Below are positions 41,083 to 52,936 of a stretch of 64,000 bases of DNA, piece by piece. The notes below the pieces were generated by a model, which was given only the letters and a program-made list of their open reading frames with translations, had not been told where the DNA came from and ran no database searches. Every line of letters starts with the position of its first letter. The first letter of the stretch is position 1. The DNA is from Lucinisca nassula (taxonomy: Eukaryota; Mollusca; Bivalvia; Lucinida; Lucinidae). The DNA lies in NCBI GenBank assembly GCA_963580285.1, contig OY757024.1, forward strand, positions 124,558,045-124,622,044. The letters run 5' to 3'. The position numbers were made by a program, and so were the translations under genes.

Positions 41083-42010
41083 TGGTTGGAAGAAGGTCAG
41101 AGTACGCCGTTGAAATACGGTCCTATATTAAGAATCGTTGTATTCTTGGTGTACAGTGCAAAGACATTTTTGATGAAATATGTTCGGTTTATGGGCATAA
41201 TGAAATGTCTTTCCGACAGTTTTTCATTGGTGTAAGAAATTCAGCTGTGGGCTAGGCTCAACAGAAGATGCACCACATGATCGTCGGCCGAAAAGAGCAA
41301 CATCTGCCAAGATGGTTGCTAGAGTGAAAGAAATAGTTGCTACCGATGCACGATACACCACTAGGCAAATAGCTAGTATGGTTGGCATCTCATTAGGAGC
41401 AGCTCATATAATTCTGAAACGGGATTTGAAAATGAGAAAGATCTGCGCTAGATGGATTCCCCATCTGTTGACAGATGAGCAGAAAAAGTGCGCCAAGAGG
41501 TTGCTTAAAAAGTTTCCAAATTACAATGCATGGTCTTTCGCTAATGTCGTCACAGGTGACGAGACACGGGTTCACTTTTTTGAGCCAAAACGAAAGATTC
41601 AGAACAAAATATGGGCAACAAAGTATTGCAAAAGACCATGCATTGCAGAGCAGACCATGAGCGTCAAGAAGGTAATTTATGCCATATTCTTTTCAAATCA
41701 GGGCCCTGCTATTCAGGTTGCTGTGTCTAAAGGCTAATCTGTAAATGCGAAGTTTTACAAGAATAAAGTTCTTTGAAAATTGAAGAAATATTTTAAAGAA
41801 CGAAGACCAGCAACTGGTTTGGCCAATGTCAGATTGCTACATGACAATGCGTCATCGCACAAGGCGTTCATTGTGCAAGACTATCTGAAGCAGGAAAAGG
41901 TTGTTGAACTCCCCCCCCCCCCCCCGTATTCCAAAAATACCTTTCTGGTCGAAAATTTGTACAGCGCAAACACCTCGGGTTCTGCAATATTCCAGTGCCT
42001 TCATAGTATA
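41083..42010 (+). pseudogene. Mariner transposase, degenerate
   Basis: Starts MVGRRSEYAVEIRSYIKNRC (N-terminal helix-turn-helix region). A stop at 41254 interrupts it; a second HTH (TTRQIASMVGISLGAAHIIL) follows from 41312, then the first catalytic Asp in VTGDETRVHFF and, after a further stop at 41735, the second in LLHDNASSHKA. The PYS-PDL block with the third catalytic residue is deleted beside a 16-17-nt C tract (about 41911). The frame then shifts, though SAIFQCLHSIP remains. The C-terminus is displaced to 43857-43948 (NAFNDWIRRLKVCISVKG, EYFEG). It cannot encode active transposase. Confidence 0.88.
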
Positions 42011-42017
42011 CCGTAGT

Positions 42018-42155
42018 ATACTCAAAGTATTCCCCTTTAACAGATATACAAACTTTCAGTCTTCTGATCCAATCATTGAATGCATTTCGGTAGTCTTTTA
42101 CTATAACTCAAAGTATTCCCCATTAACAGATATACAAACTTTCCGTCTTCTGGTC
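42018..42155 (-). repeat. Two inverted copies of the mariner C-terminal segment
   Basis: Sequence beginning CTCAAAGTATTCCCCTTTAA, repeated as CTCAAAGTATTCCCCATTAA, is the reverse complement of 43860-43935. A third partial inverted copy (CCAATCATTGAATGC) is at 42661-42698, directly before the next inserted element. Confidence 0.8.
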
Positions 42156-42660
42156 GGGCCCATCGGAGTCTAACTGTTGGTTTTCTTTTGCTCCTGCATT
42201 TCAGTGGTTTCTTGCTGTCAAGTCCTCACCGTTGTCTCACATCTGTGGTTCTTTGATTTTTTGTGTTCATGGAGATGTTGCACTGATGAGTTAGGAGGCC
42301 TTCATGCTGACTGAACAAATTATTTGTCTAAATCGCGACGGAAGTAAGGGCGAGGATTGTGGCCGGGTAAAATCGATTTAAGCCCCAGAGTGGAAATCTT
42401 TCCACTGACTGTTCCAAGGCGCTTCTTCTGTGGCGATTTATTTATGTTGTTGTTTGTTACTTACTGTGTGTATCACTTGTGTCTTGTAATTTTGGATGGC
42501 CATATGGCCATTTTGTGGGAAAGTAACTGTCCTTATGGCCTTCCTTTGTTTAGGTTTCCATTATGGTCTGGTCGCTTAATGTTTGTATTACTTTCCGTTT
42601 GGTGTCTTTTATGGGTGGAGTAAGTTAATTGTATCAATTCCTGATCTTTGTTTTACTTCT
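42156..42660. other. Unrecognised 0.5-kb insert within the mariner
   Basis: No recognisable coding domain or repeat family. T-rich on the + strand, with a small palindrome ATGGCCATATGGCCAT near 42496. It is flanked on both sides by inverted mariner fragments. Confidence 0.4.
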
Positions 42661-42698
42661 ATTCTGATCCAATCATTGAATGCATTTCAGTAGTCTTT

Positions 42699-43850
42699 AT
42701 GCCCCCAACTTTAAAAAAGTTGGGGGGCATATTGCTTCTGGCTTGTCCGTCCGTTCGTCCGTTAGTCCATTAGTCCGTTCGTACGTCACGCTTTCTTGTG
42801 CATAGCATATCTTTAGAACCGTGTATGCTAGTGTTTTGAAATTTCATATATGGGTTCCTCATGAAAAAATAGTTGACCCGTATTTTTTTTCTTGTCCAAA
42901 TTATCTCCCCTTCTTGAATTATTTCCCCTTTAATCAAATAACATAGAATTCTCGTTAGCAAGATATCTCAAAAAGTATTTGAGCTACAGCCTTGATATTT
43001 GGTATAGTGATTGGGACTAAGGAGGAGATTACCTGATTAAATTTTCAACCAATTCTATAAAATTTTGTTAGAGTTATGGCCCTTTGTAATTTTTTGCCAC
43101 TCAATTGTGTTGCTTTCTGGTACATAGCATATCTTTAGAACCGTGTATGCTAGTGTTTTGAAATTTCATATATGGGTTCCTCATGAAAAAATAGTTGACC
43201 CGTATTTTTTTTCTTGTCCAAATTATCTCCCCTTCTTGAATTATTTCCCCTTTAATTAAATAACATAGAATTCTCGTTAGCAAGATATCTCAAAAAGTAT
43301 TTGAGCTACAGCCTTGATATTTGGTATAGTGATTGGGACTAAGGAGGAGACTACCTGATTAAATTTTCAACCAATTCGATAAAATTTTGTTAGAGTTATG
43401 GCCCTTTGTAATTTTTTGCTACTCAATTGTGTTGCTTTCTGGTGCATAGCATATCTTCAGAACCGTGTATGCTAGTGTTTTGAAATTTCATATATGAGTT
43501 CCTCATGAAAAAATAGTTGACCCGTATTTTTTTTCTTGTCCAAATTATCTCCCCTTCTTGAATTATTTCCCCTTTAATTAAAAAACATAGAATTCTCGTT
43601 AAGAGTTTCATTGATGATACTTGGTACATGCTTGGAACTAGGAGTGAAATTTTTATGCAGGCATCCATGTTTGACCTTGACCTAGATTTCATGGTTTGGT
43701 GACTTTGCGCCTCCACAGGCGCGACATAGCCTTCGGGGGAATTCTTGTTGTATGTTTTTGAGTCTTTAACAATATTTGTTGAATATTTTGCCATCTAAGG
43801 ACAAGCAAAGGTTGGGGGCATTGTGTTTTACAAACACCATTTCTAGTTTA
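42699..43850 (+). mobile_element. Tandem-core element (ATGCCCCCAAC type), 322-bp units
   Basis: Starts ATGCCCCCAACTTT, then a hairpin (AAGTTGGGGGGC) and a GTCCGTCCGTTCGTCC microsatellite, then three copies of a 322-bp unit beginning near 42801, 43123 and 43445 (the third truncated). It ends …CACCATTTCTAGTTTA. Units 1 and 2 differ at only a few positions. The same head and core occur at 25047-25590. There is no real coding frame; the repeated open frames are translations of the unit. Confidence 0.8.
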
Positions 43851-43856
43851 ATAGTA

Positions 43857-43948
43857 AAATACTACAGAAATGCATTCAATGATTGGATCAGAAGACTGAA
43901 AGTTTGTATATCTGTTAAAGGGGAATACTTTGAGGGGACAAAATAAAT
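43857..43948 (+). pseudogene. Displaced C-terminal end of the mariner transposase
   Basis: In the same orientation as the transposase start: KYYRNAFNDWIRRLKVCISV then KGEYFEGTK and TAA. This is a typical mariner C-terminus. Inverted copies of this segment occur at about 42018-42098, 42103-42155 and 42661-42698. Confidence 0.85.
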
Positions 43949-44989
43949 TTTTCATCGAAATCTATCACAGAATCATTTTTATGTGCATAGTTGCATTCAT
44001 ATTTCAACAGTCCTCATATATCCTTGTTCCTATTGATAAGACGCATTCAGTGACACCAACCTGTGCGTCCTCAGGGATGCGTCGAGGCCATACCCCACCC
44101 CCTCAACTTAATAAAAGGCCCAATATTTTGGAAAGCATTCAGATCACTTCACAAAAGGCCTTATATCTCAGAAACTATTCTTAGCCCCTCCCTAAACCAT
44201 ATATATCCATCTTCCTTATGCTAAGACGCATTCAGTGACACCAGCTTGGGAGTCCCCGGGGCATGCCCAGGCCATGCCCCATCACTTTACTTCATTAAAA
44301 CCCATATATCTCAGAAATAGTTCAGATCCCCACCCCTAAACCATATACATGTTCCTTATGATAAGACACGTTCAATCACATCAACCTGGGGGTCTCTTTG
44401 TGCTGAGGCAATGTGCCCCGCCCTTCCACTTCATAAAAGGCTTTATATTTCAGAAACCATTCAAATCCCCACCCTATAATCATATATGTTCTTGTTCCTT
44501 ATTATTAGCACACCTATTGTAGGGGGTCCACAGGGGCCATTCCTAGCCTTTCCACTTCATAAAAGGGCCTCAAAACTCAGAAACCGTTCAGATTCCCACC
44601 CCTAAACCATATATATACTTGGTCCTTATGATAAGACACATTTAAGGACAACAATTTTGGGCTTTCCTGGGATCAACAGGGCATGCCCCAACCCCTCCAC
44701 CACTTTAGAGGCCTTACAGATCCCCACTGCTAAAGCATCTATACTCTTGTTCCTTATGATAAGACGCATTCAGTGATACCAACCAGGGCTCCATTGGGTC
44801 CATGCCCCACCCCCTCTACTTCATAAAAGGCCTAATGTTTCAGATACTGGGTCCACATAGGTGCTCTTTTGGACATGGAGGTTCATTTGGAAGATTAAAA
44901 TGATATCATGTTAAAATACATGGCTGCCATTGGGCAGTGCCCACCTGAGCTCTGTTGAGCATAGTGGCCCATGGGCCTCTTGTTTTTGA

Positions 44990-45980
44990 AAACAGTGTAG
45001 ATCCCCATCACCCAGATTTTCAGAATCCAGCTAATCAGGTTCTTTTCTGTTTTTGTTTCTGCTTATGAATTTGTGCTAAATTGTTGTAAATCACTGAAGA
45101 GAGTAGCATTTTGAACTAGAATCTCAGTCGATGGCACACCATCGCATATCACCATGCTTCTGTTCGATTTGATATGTAACATGACCATGTTCTGAAAACT
45201 TTGATTTTATACCCCGCACCCTGGGAAAGGATCAAATTTCTGAAAGTGTCACGCACTCCCACGACCAAAGATCTATCAGTTCCCAAGGATTCAAGAATTC
45301 TATCTCTAAAGGTCTAGGAGGAGGTATCCGATAATCATTATGGAGGGGTATGTTTTTTCTTTTTACCTGATGACCACCACATTGACCGGAGGGGTCAAAT
45401 TTTGTTTGCAATGTATTCTACTCAACATGTCGTTCTATTTGATATGTACATGACCATGTTCTGAAAATGTTGATTTTGACCCCCATGGCCCCTGCCCCTG
45501 GCTCCGCCCCAAGGGGTGAGATCAAAATTACGAAAGAGCCCTGCACTCCTCAGACGAAAGATTTATCGGTTCCCAAGCTTTCAAGTTTCCATCTCTAACG
45601 GTCTAGAAGGAGTTATCCGGAAATCGTTATTGAGGGGGTATGGTGGGGATTTTGACATCTGGTGACCTTCACATTGACCGGAGGGGTCAAATTTTAATTG
45701 CCATGTATTCTACTCATCATGCAATTTGATTTGACATGTTACACAACCATATTCTGAACTTTGAGTTTTGACCACAGGGTCCCTCCCCCTGACCCCGCCC
45801 CAGGGGTGGGATCAAATTTCTGAAAGTGTCATGCACTACCCAGACCAAAGAAGGTTTTAAGTTTTTATCTCTTACAGTTTAGGTGGAGTTATCCAGTAAG
45901 AGGGATGGACAGGCAGACATACGGACAAGGAAGACAATTACAATATCCCCACTTTTTCTTCGAAAAGCGTGGGGATAAAT
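44990..45980 (-). mobile_element. Tandem-core element (CCCCACGCTTTTCGAAG type), ~291-bp units
   Basis: About three units of about 291 bp (CATTGACCGGAGGGGTCAAA at 45380 and 45672). It ends in AATATCCCCACTTTTTCTTC and CGAAAAGCGTGGGGATAAA. The same end in opposite orientation occurs at 6044-6110 (CCCCATGCTTTTCGAAG, then CGTCCGTCC), a truncated copy in intron 1. Confidence 0.65.
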
Positions 45981-46031
45981 ATATAGCATGGTGACGGTTA
46001 ATTATCCTGAAATATACTCTTGTAGACGACC

Positions 46032-46287
46032 TTAAGGAGAATGGGAACACCTTCAGGGGAGGAACACCTTCAGGGGAGGCACCTCCTGCAAAAGTATTTT
46101 TGTCTCCCATGTCAACAGGGGTCAACTCTTAAAGGAAAGAATTTGCTCCTGTGGAGCAAATTCTTTCCTTTAAGAGTAGACCCCTTTTTCAGTGCGACAG
46201 GGCTTGTAGAGCCGACAGGAAGTTTCAAAAGTTGTCTCCCTTTGAAAAATGGCGGAAAAATGTGCGAGGTGTTCCCATTCCCCTTAA
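46032..46287. mobile_element. MITE family I (TTAA-flanked)
   Basis: TTAAGGAGAATGGGAACACC … GGTGTTCCCATTCCCCTTAA; central stem AAGGAAAGAATTTGCTCC / GGAGCAAATTCTTTCCTT. Confidence 0.75.
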
Positions 46288-46424
46288 TCAGAGTTACAAT
46301 AACACACCAATATGATATATTGTTATCTCTAATTTATGCAGAAATGACCTGTGTATGTGGTGTGGTGTGTGTGTGTGTTGGGAGGTGGGGGGGGGTATTT
46401 TTTTACCATATTGACAAATTATGG

Positions 46425-46545
46425 AGATTGTTGGCATTTTATAGAACCAGATTGTTTAGGTGGTTCTATTGAGAACCCACAATTTTATAGAACCAGATTG
46501 TTTAGTTGGTCCTACTGAGAACCCATAATCTAAATTTGGGAGCAA
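46425..46545. repeat. Hairpin repeat, family D relative
   Basis: TTTATAGAACCAGATTGTTT occurs twice in tandem with TCTATTGAGAACCCACAAT arms. 46546-46875 has nothing recognised. Confidence 0.5.
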
Positions 46546-46875
46546 AATTTGGAAAATAATATATACCTATTTAAAACGCAGTTTTCCTTATGACGAGAAA
46601 TACACCTAACAGCATTCAGAAGGTTTACCTGTCAGATGATGCCTAACTAATGCCCAAAGGGACATCACTAGTTTAATCATATTTTATTGCATATAATAGC
46701 GAGCAGTGGGGTTGGGCCACAAGTTATCTCAACATTAGTTATGGCCCTTCCCCTACAGTTATATACACAAACAGTGATGCTTATGCACATCACTATATTA
46801 AAGGAAGGGCTTTTGATAAACCCTCTGAAAATCTGAGTGATGATCATGATGATGTTCCAAGTACAGGACATTGTG

Positions 46876-47151
46876 CATTATGAAAACATGCCTATACAAA
46901 TACATTGTAAACTTTACCTCTGTAAAAACAAAAATTTATGATGAAAATTGTGATATTCATCTTATTTCTGCTTAAAATAGAGATTGTGGGTACACGTTAG
47001 AATTGCCTCATTGAGGCCGTTCTAACGAGTACACACAATCTATATTTTAGAGCAGAAATAAGAAAAATAAGGTTAACCCCGTAAACCCCAGTTTTACAAT
47101 ATAAAAGTGGGTTCAAGGGGGTCAAAATTATATAGGCATGTTTTTGTGATG
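46876..47151. mobile_element. Family D MITE, full length
   Basis: CATTATGAAAACATGCCTAT … ATATAGGCATGTTTTTGTGA, central stem GTACACGTTAGAATTGCCTC / GAGGCCGTTCTAACGAGTAC. Confidence 0.75.
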
Positions 47152-47161
47152 TACACTGATT

Positions 47162-47410
47162 TATTTGTTTGATTGGTTTAAGGTTTAACATCCCCATCAA
47201 CACTGTATAGGTTATTTTGGAGATGTTGCTTCAATTTTGTGGTTCTTTTACCAGATGCTGAGCCCGGCACCCTATGAAACCAAGGTTTATATGCATTGAC
47301 AGTCCGACTCGCACCACTTTGCCTGTGAAGGTTTAGAACCTCCAAGTGGTTTACCAGTACTAATGTACGGTCAGTTTCAGCTCTGTGTGGAAGCATCATG
47401 CAGCCGATCT
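47162..47410 (-). mobile_element. SINE-like retroposon type 3
   Basis: TTTGTTTGATTGGTTTAAGG tail, then TCAACACTGTATAGGTTATT … AGCTCTGTGTGGAAGCATCA. Confidence 0.65.
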
Positions 47411-47411
47411 A

Positions 47412-47590
47412 CAGTAAAGACCACCTTTGGGAATGTTCAAAACAATCCCAAAGGTGGTCACCTACAAGAGCATACTGGATGTGGAAAACACAAAGAAAAT
47501 ATATATACTTTAAATCTTCTAAATATGCTTTCAAAAGCAAAATTTGTCTTAATTTTAGGTGGTCTTATTAGCAGAATTTTACTGTATATC
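47412..47590. repeat. Family H relative
   Basis: TACAGTAAAGACCACCTTTGGG … GGTGGTCTTATTAGCAG (shortened). A decayed copy with the stem partly lost. 47591-47870 has nothing recognised. Confidence 0.55.
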
Positions 47591-47871
47591 TATGAATGAC
47601 ATTTACTTATGCCATTTTGCCAAGTTCAAGCAATCTTATCTAGTCTGTATATGTAAAGATTGTATTACATGGTAGAAAATGTTAGTTTTTTACAGGTACC
47701 CAACCTTTTAATAACACTGTTCACTTTTTCACAATTTTGGATAGAACGGTCTGAAGATAGATACCAAAATGTAAAGAAAATGTACAAAAACAACCAGATA
47801 ATGGTCGGTTTTGTATACAAGTTATACAGTTTTGTTTGGTAAAGTATGCTTGTATAACTAACACAATTTAT

Positions 47872-48087
47872 GGGCCTCCATGGCCTTGTGGATAAGAGCA
47901 CTGACTCTTAATCATTAGGTCTCTCACACAATGTGGATCGAGCCTGGCTCGGTTCACACGTGAGACACCAAGTTCTTCAATGGAAGGCTCTGGGTACTCC
48001 AGTTTTTGCCCAGGTTTGATTTAACGATCAGCTTGATATGAGTGAAATAATCTTGAAAGGGCTGTTAAACCAAAATTTAAAAAAAAA
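47872..48087 (+). mobile_element. SINE type 2
   Basis: GGGCCTCCATGGCCTTGTGG head (box A like TGGCCTNGTGG), box B region GTGGATCGAGCC, body CAAGTTCTTCAATGGAAGG … ATAATCTTGAAAGGG and an A-rich tail. Confidence 0.75.
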
Positions 48088-48204
48088 AAGAAAATAATAA
48101 TGCCGTTTTTTGCTTTGGACCTACACTATAGTGTTACGAAGAGGTGATGTATTGTAAGTTTGTAAATGTTAGTTTTATTTTAATTTATTTTGTAAATTAG
48201 CAGT

Positions 48205-48433
48205 TTAACCCATTGAGTACCAGAAACCCCAAAACAGGTACCCTGGCAAACAGTGCAGGCCCAGATCAGACGCCGCAGAACACAGTGTCTGATCAGGGCC
48301 TCCACTGTTTGCTAAAAGTTCAGCGATTTTCCAAATAAATTTTTATGAAAACACAACCTGACACCCCTAAATTTTGAAATGGAGTCCTGCAATATATAAG
48401 GAGGAAGAATTCATTTGGTACAAAAAGGGTTAA
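48205..48433. mobile_element. MITE family B
   Basis: TTAACCCATTGAGTACCAG … GGTACAAAAAGGGTTAA with the shared palindromic core. Confidence 0.8.
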
Positions 48434-48589
48434 ACGGTAGTGTGTCAACATGATTCACACTGCAACAACTCAAATTAGCCTGCATGTCCACTCAAGAGTA
48501 TACTGTATACTCATACTTGTAGCTCAAAGGGCAACTGTACAGCACAAAGTGGAGACCTTTGAGATCGCCTGAACGACATCACAGGACAA

Positions 48590-48840
48590 AGTACGTGAAA
48601 TGAACACCCACCTAAACCTCACTTTATATAGAGAAAACTGGCGTTTATGGGGGTATACATTATTTTTCTTATTTCTGCTCCAAGACTTAGGTTGTGGGTA
48701 CTCATTAGAATCGCCTCAAGCGGGCACCCGCCCCCTATGTTTGCAGTATAAAAAAGAAAAATATCACAGATTTTCATCAGAAAAGTAGCCATTTTGGAGA
48801 TGTGAAAAAATGCACTATGTCCCACTGGGGTAATGTTGTA
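48590..48840. mobile_element. Family D relative
   Basis: GTGAAATGAACACCCACC start, CCTCACTTTATATAGAG / GGCGTTTATGGGGG and a decayed GTGGGTACTCATTAGAATCG stem with most of the opposite arm lost. Confidence 0.6.
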
Positions 48841-48869
48841 ATGGAAGTCCAGGAAGAGCTATTGCACTA

Positions 48870-49305
48870 CCCACGGCGTCGGCATTGGAATCAGCGTCCA
48901 CATTTACGTTGAAAGTTTTTAAGAGCTCATAATTTCCAAACCGTATGATGGATTTGGTTCGTATGATGGTAGATAGATATAGGTCCGAAGCTTTATTTGG
49001 CAATACAACCGCCCATCCCCTTGGCCTCAAGGTCAAGGTCACAGACTTAGAAAATTTTTTGTTTTAGTTTTTTAGAGCTCATAAATTCCAAACGATATGA
49101 TGGATTTATGAGGATTGATACAGGTACAAAGTTTTATTCAGCAATACCCTTGCCCAGGACCATGACATCAAGGTCAAGGTCACAGCTTTTCATGGTAAAG
49201 TATTTAAGACCTTGTATTTCAAAACCATACGAAGGATTTGGTTCATAATTGGTATTATGATAGATAGAGATCCAAAGGTTTAGTTTGCAATATCCCTACC
49301 TATAC
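48870..49305 (+). repeat. Tandem repeat, ~152-bp units (2.5 copies)
   Basis: Units marked GAGCTCATAA, TCCAAAC…TATGATGGATTT and CAAGGTCAAGGTCACAG at about 48926 and 49078, with a third partial. Probably the core of a truncated tandem-core element; no termini recognised. Confidence 0.55.
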
Positions 49306-49307
49306 CG

Positions 49308-49570
49308 GGTTTAACATTCCCGTCAGCACTGTATAGGTAATTTTGGAGATATTGTTTCCAATTTTGTGGGACTTCTACCTGACATTGAGATGATGTGATA
49401 TCTCAAGCCCTGTCGCTCAATGAAACCAATAGGGTTTATATGTATGGACGGTCTGACTTGCACTGCTTTGCCTGGGCAGGCTTAGATCCTCTAAGCCGTT
49501 TACCAGTACTCATGTGCGGTCGGTTTCAGCTCTGCATGGAAGTATCATGGAGCCCATTTATTTTTTCAAG
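49308..49570 (-). mobile_element. SINE-like retroposon type 3
   Basis: GGTTTAACATTCCCGTCAGC … AGCTCTGCATGGAAGTATC. Abuts a SINE type 2 fragment. Confidence 0.65.
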
Positions 49571-49602
49571 CCCCGACCGGCGGGGTCCGCTTCATTTACT
49601 TC

Positions 49603-49737
49603 AAGCTGATTGTTAATTAAAGTGGGCTAAAACTGAAGCACTTGGAAGAACACCACCTGACCTTTCATTGCAGAACTTGGTGACTCACATGTGACTTGAG
49701 TGAGGCTCTCACCCACAGCAGCCAGAAACCTAATGAT
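49603..49737 (-). repeat. SINE type 2, truncated
   Basis: CACCTGACCTTTCATTGCAG, ACTTGGTGACTCACATGTG and GAGGCTCTCACCCACAGC match the middle of the minus-strand copies. Confidence 0.6.
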
Positions 49738-50004
49738 TTAAGGGGTATGGGAACACATTCAGGGGAGGCAACTCTTGCAAAATTATTTTTTTTCTCCCAT
49801 ATGTCAATAGGGGTCAACTCTTAAAAGAAAGAATTTGCTCCTGAGGAGCAAATTCTTTCCTTTAAGAATAGACCCCTTTTCCTTTAAGAATAGACCCCTT
49901 TTTCAGTGGGTCAGGGCTTACAGAGATGCATACAGGAAGTCCTGATAGTTGTCTCCCTTTGAAAAATGGCGGGAAAATCTGCCAGGTGTTCCCATTCCCC
50001 TTAA
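49738..50004. mobile_element. MITE family I (TTAA-flanked)
   Basis: TTAAGGGGTATGGGAACACA … GGTGTTCCCATTCCCCTTAA with the same stem and a small duplication of CCTTTAAGAATAGACCCC. 50005-50956 contains no gene I recognise. Confidence 0.75.
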
Positions 50005-50956
50005 GAGACGGGGAAACCTGTACAATGAAGACTTGTAAGACTATGTGGATACCCAGGCTGATCTGAGTCTTGACTGTGTACATGGCTGAGGACGCATTTT
50101 TACTTGTTTTAATACTGGAATGAGATTAAAAAGTTTTAATACATGTGCTGTGTTGTGACTCAGTATTGTTTTTGATAGTGTTAATAAACTGTTGTGTTTT
50201 CATTGTTCTATTTTTCTGTTTTAACATTATACCACACACAGACAAAGTTCAGAGGGATATACTATTTTTTCATTGTCCTTCCGTCCAGCCGTTTGTCCGT
50301 AACAATTTGTTTTTTTATGCATTTTTTAACGATATTAGGAATCTTTTCATATTTTGCATAAATGTTGATATTACATATAAAAACAGAGAAATACTATGAT
50401 TTCTACCAAACATAAACTTGGTATTTTCCTTTTTGCTAAGAAAAAATATTTCCTCTTAGCTGGGGAAATAAATCTCTTTAGCTGAAACTACTTTTTGTAC
50501 AAGATACAGCTTTTGCAGTGAAATTTTTATATTCAAACGCGGGAAAGTTTCAGTCACGTCGATGTTATTCATGAGATCATCGCAATGTCGTCTGGGCCGA
50601 TATCAACAGATGTTCAGAAGGGGTGACGTTTGAGTTGAATGCAACGCTGAAACAAAGAAAACCTGGACATGACCATTGAATAGGAAGTACATTTTTTGCT
50701 TTCTATAATGATGTTTAAGTTCTCATTTTAGTTGCTTTATCAATGAAACACTGTTTCTTCTATTTTTATTCAAAACTGTAGAAAGAGCTTTCAAAATGGC
50801 GCCCATCCATTTTTTTTTTCCAGCCACCTTCTGTAACACTACCCTGATTGAACTGTTAACTTGAGCTGTAAACAGTCAACTGTAACGAAATTCTGATGCA
50901 AAATTTCAAGATCCAAACTTCTCAAAGTCTATGGAAGTGCATGTAATATACAGATT

Positions 50957-51104
50957 ATTCATTTCTCCTATTTGAAATATGGGGGTTTATAAACCTCGGG
51001 AGGTAAAACAATCCGTTAAAGAAACTCGTGCTTCGCACTCATTTATCAGATTGTTTTGCCTCCCTCGGATTATAAACTCCATATTTCAAATAGGAGAATG
51101 AATA
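50957..51104. repeat. Long hairpin
   Basis: TCTCCTATTTGAAATATGGG … CCATATTTCAAATAGGAG arms, with TTTATAAACCTCGGGAGG / CCTCCCTCGGATTATAAA inside. Confidence 0.7.
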
Positions 51105-51116
51105 AACTCTATATAC

Positions 51117-51477
51117 AGGATCTTACATGAGTGTTCGTGTATTATTGAATTTATCAAACGAGTTGAGGATAGGGATACAATGCGAGGCTTTGCCGAGCAT
51201 TTTATCCCTTTTCCTCAACAAGTTTAATAAATTCATTAATAAATGAGCACTAATGCAAGATTCTATTTATCATATGACATTTATAACACATTTTATTCAC
51301 GTTTGTTTACAAAAATATCAATATTCAGCCATCAGTAAACACGACGTCGTTAAGGACGTCGTACATGTAATGTTACAGGACGTATCTACCTAATTTGCAT
51401 ATTTAATCCACTAGTGGATTATCGAAAATATTACATGGCGTTATTACACTCTCAGACGCAACGTCATATGATAAATA
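51117..51477 (+). mobile_element. MITE family E
   Basis: Same structure as 4581-4936, ending CGTCATATGATAAAT. Confidence 0.75.
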
Positions 51478-52140
51478 TTCATTAGATGCTGCTGACACAA
51501 AACAAGAGGGCCATGATGGCCCTGGATCGCTCACCTGATCCATAGAGTAACAAGTGGGACCCGGGGAGGGCCATTATTAACCCCAGGGCTATAATGTGCA
51601 TAATGTTCAGAGACGTCTAAAAAGGTGAAGCTTCATACCAAATATCAACAAAGGCTATAATTTGAACAATCTTGGCAAAGGTCCACTAGATATGCTACAT
51701 ACCAAATATCAAAGACCTGGGCCTTGGGGTTTCAGAAAAGAAGATTTTTATTAAAGATATTCCCTACATAAGCCTATATAAAACCAAATGGCTCCAGGGC
51801 GGGGGCATTTTTGGCCTCAGGGCTATAATTTAAACCATCTTGATAGAGGTCCACTAGAGGAAGCTTCACACAAAATATCAAAGGCCATGGCCTTGCTGTT
51901 TCAGAAGAAGATTTTTAAGGAATATCTCTATATAAGTCTATGTAAAACCAAAGGGCCCCAGGTCAGGGGCAGTTTTGGCCCTAGCACTATAATTTGAACA
52001 ATCTTGGTAGGGGTCCACTAGATGAAGTTTCATACCAAATAGCAAAGACCTGGGCCTTGTGGTTTCAGAGAAGAAGATTTTTAAAGATTTTCCCTATATA
52101 GGCCCATTTAAAACCAAAGGGCCCCAGAGTGTGTGTGTGT

Positions 52141-52172
<32 letters not shown>
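52141..52172. repeat. Poly-G run
   Basis: A run of about 32 G after a short GT repeat, within a tandem-core unit. Strong G-quadruplex potential; the exact length is prone to assembly error. Confidence 0.9.
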
Positions 52173-52173
<1 letters not shown>

Positions 52174-52936
52174 AAGAAGGACCAAGGCCGTGTGGGATGA
52201 AGCTTCATACCAAATATCAAAGACATGGGCCTTACGGTTTCAGAGAAGAAAATTTTTAAAGGTTTTCCCTATATAAGCCCATGTAAAACCAAAGGGCCCC
52301 GGAGCGGGGGCATATTTGTTCCGAGCACTATAATTTGAACAATCTTGGTAGGGGTCCCCTAGATGAAGCTTCATACCAAATATCAAAGACCTGGGCCTTA
52401 CGGTTTCAGAGAAGAAGATTTTTAAAGCTCTTCCCTATATAAGCCCATGTAAAACCAAAGGGCCCTGGAGCGGGGGCATTTTTGGCCCCAGCACTATAAT
52501 TTGAATAATCTTGGTAGGGGTCCACTAGATGAAGCTTCATACCAAATATCAAAGATCTGGGCCTTGCGGTTTCAGAGAAGAAATTTTTTAAAGATTTTCC
52601 CTATATAAGCCATGTAAAACCAAAGGGCCCCGGAGCGGGGGCATTTTTGGCTCCAGCACTATAATTTGAACAATCTTGGTAGGGGTCCACTAGATGAAGC
52701 TTCATACCAAATATCAAAGACCTGGGCCTTACGGTTTCAGAGAAGAAGATTTTTAAAGATTTTCCCTATATAAGCCAATGTAAAACCAAAGGGCCCCGGA
52801 GCGGGGGCATATTTGTTCCGAGCACTATAATTTGAACAATCTTGGTACGGGTCCCCTAGATGAAGCTTCATACCAAATATCAAAGACCTGGGCCTTAAGG
52901 TTTCAGAGAAGAAGATTTTTAAAGCTCTTCCCTATA

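Larger units (their letters stand above)
40888..44018 (+). mobile_element. Tc1/mariner-type element, dead and rearranged
   Basis: Inverted ends TACGAGGAGTGTTCAAATAT at 40888 and, as its near complement, ATATTTCAACAGTCCTCATA ending at 44018. Both are flanked by TA (40886-40887, 44019-44020), the target duplication of this superfamily. The transposase is broken, and about 1.8 kb between its middle and its C-terminus is foreign or rearranged: inverted copies of its own C-terminus, an unrecognised 0.5-kb stretch, and a tandem-core element. It sits inside another repeat (40466-44989). Confidence 0.85.
40466..44989 (+). mobile_element. Tandem-core element (AGCTCACC…GGGCCTCTTG type), host of the mariner
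   Basis: Head TTTTTAGCTCACCAGAGCTG at 40466, a short GTCCGTCG tract, then a core of roughly 140-150-bp units with the recurring phrases AAGACGCATTCAGTGACACC and CCTAAACCATATATA. It ends in GGCCCATGGGCCTCTTGTTT at about 44989. The mariner is inserted at a TATA inside one unit. The termini resemble those of 19545-21160 and its relatives, but the core is different. Confidence 0.75.
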
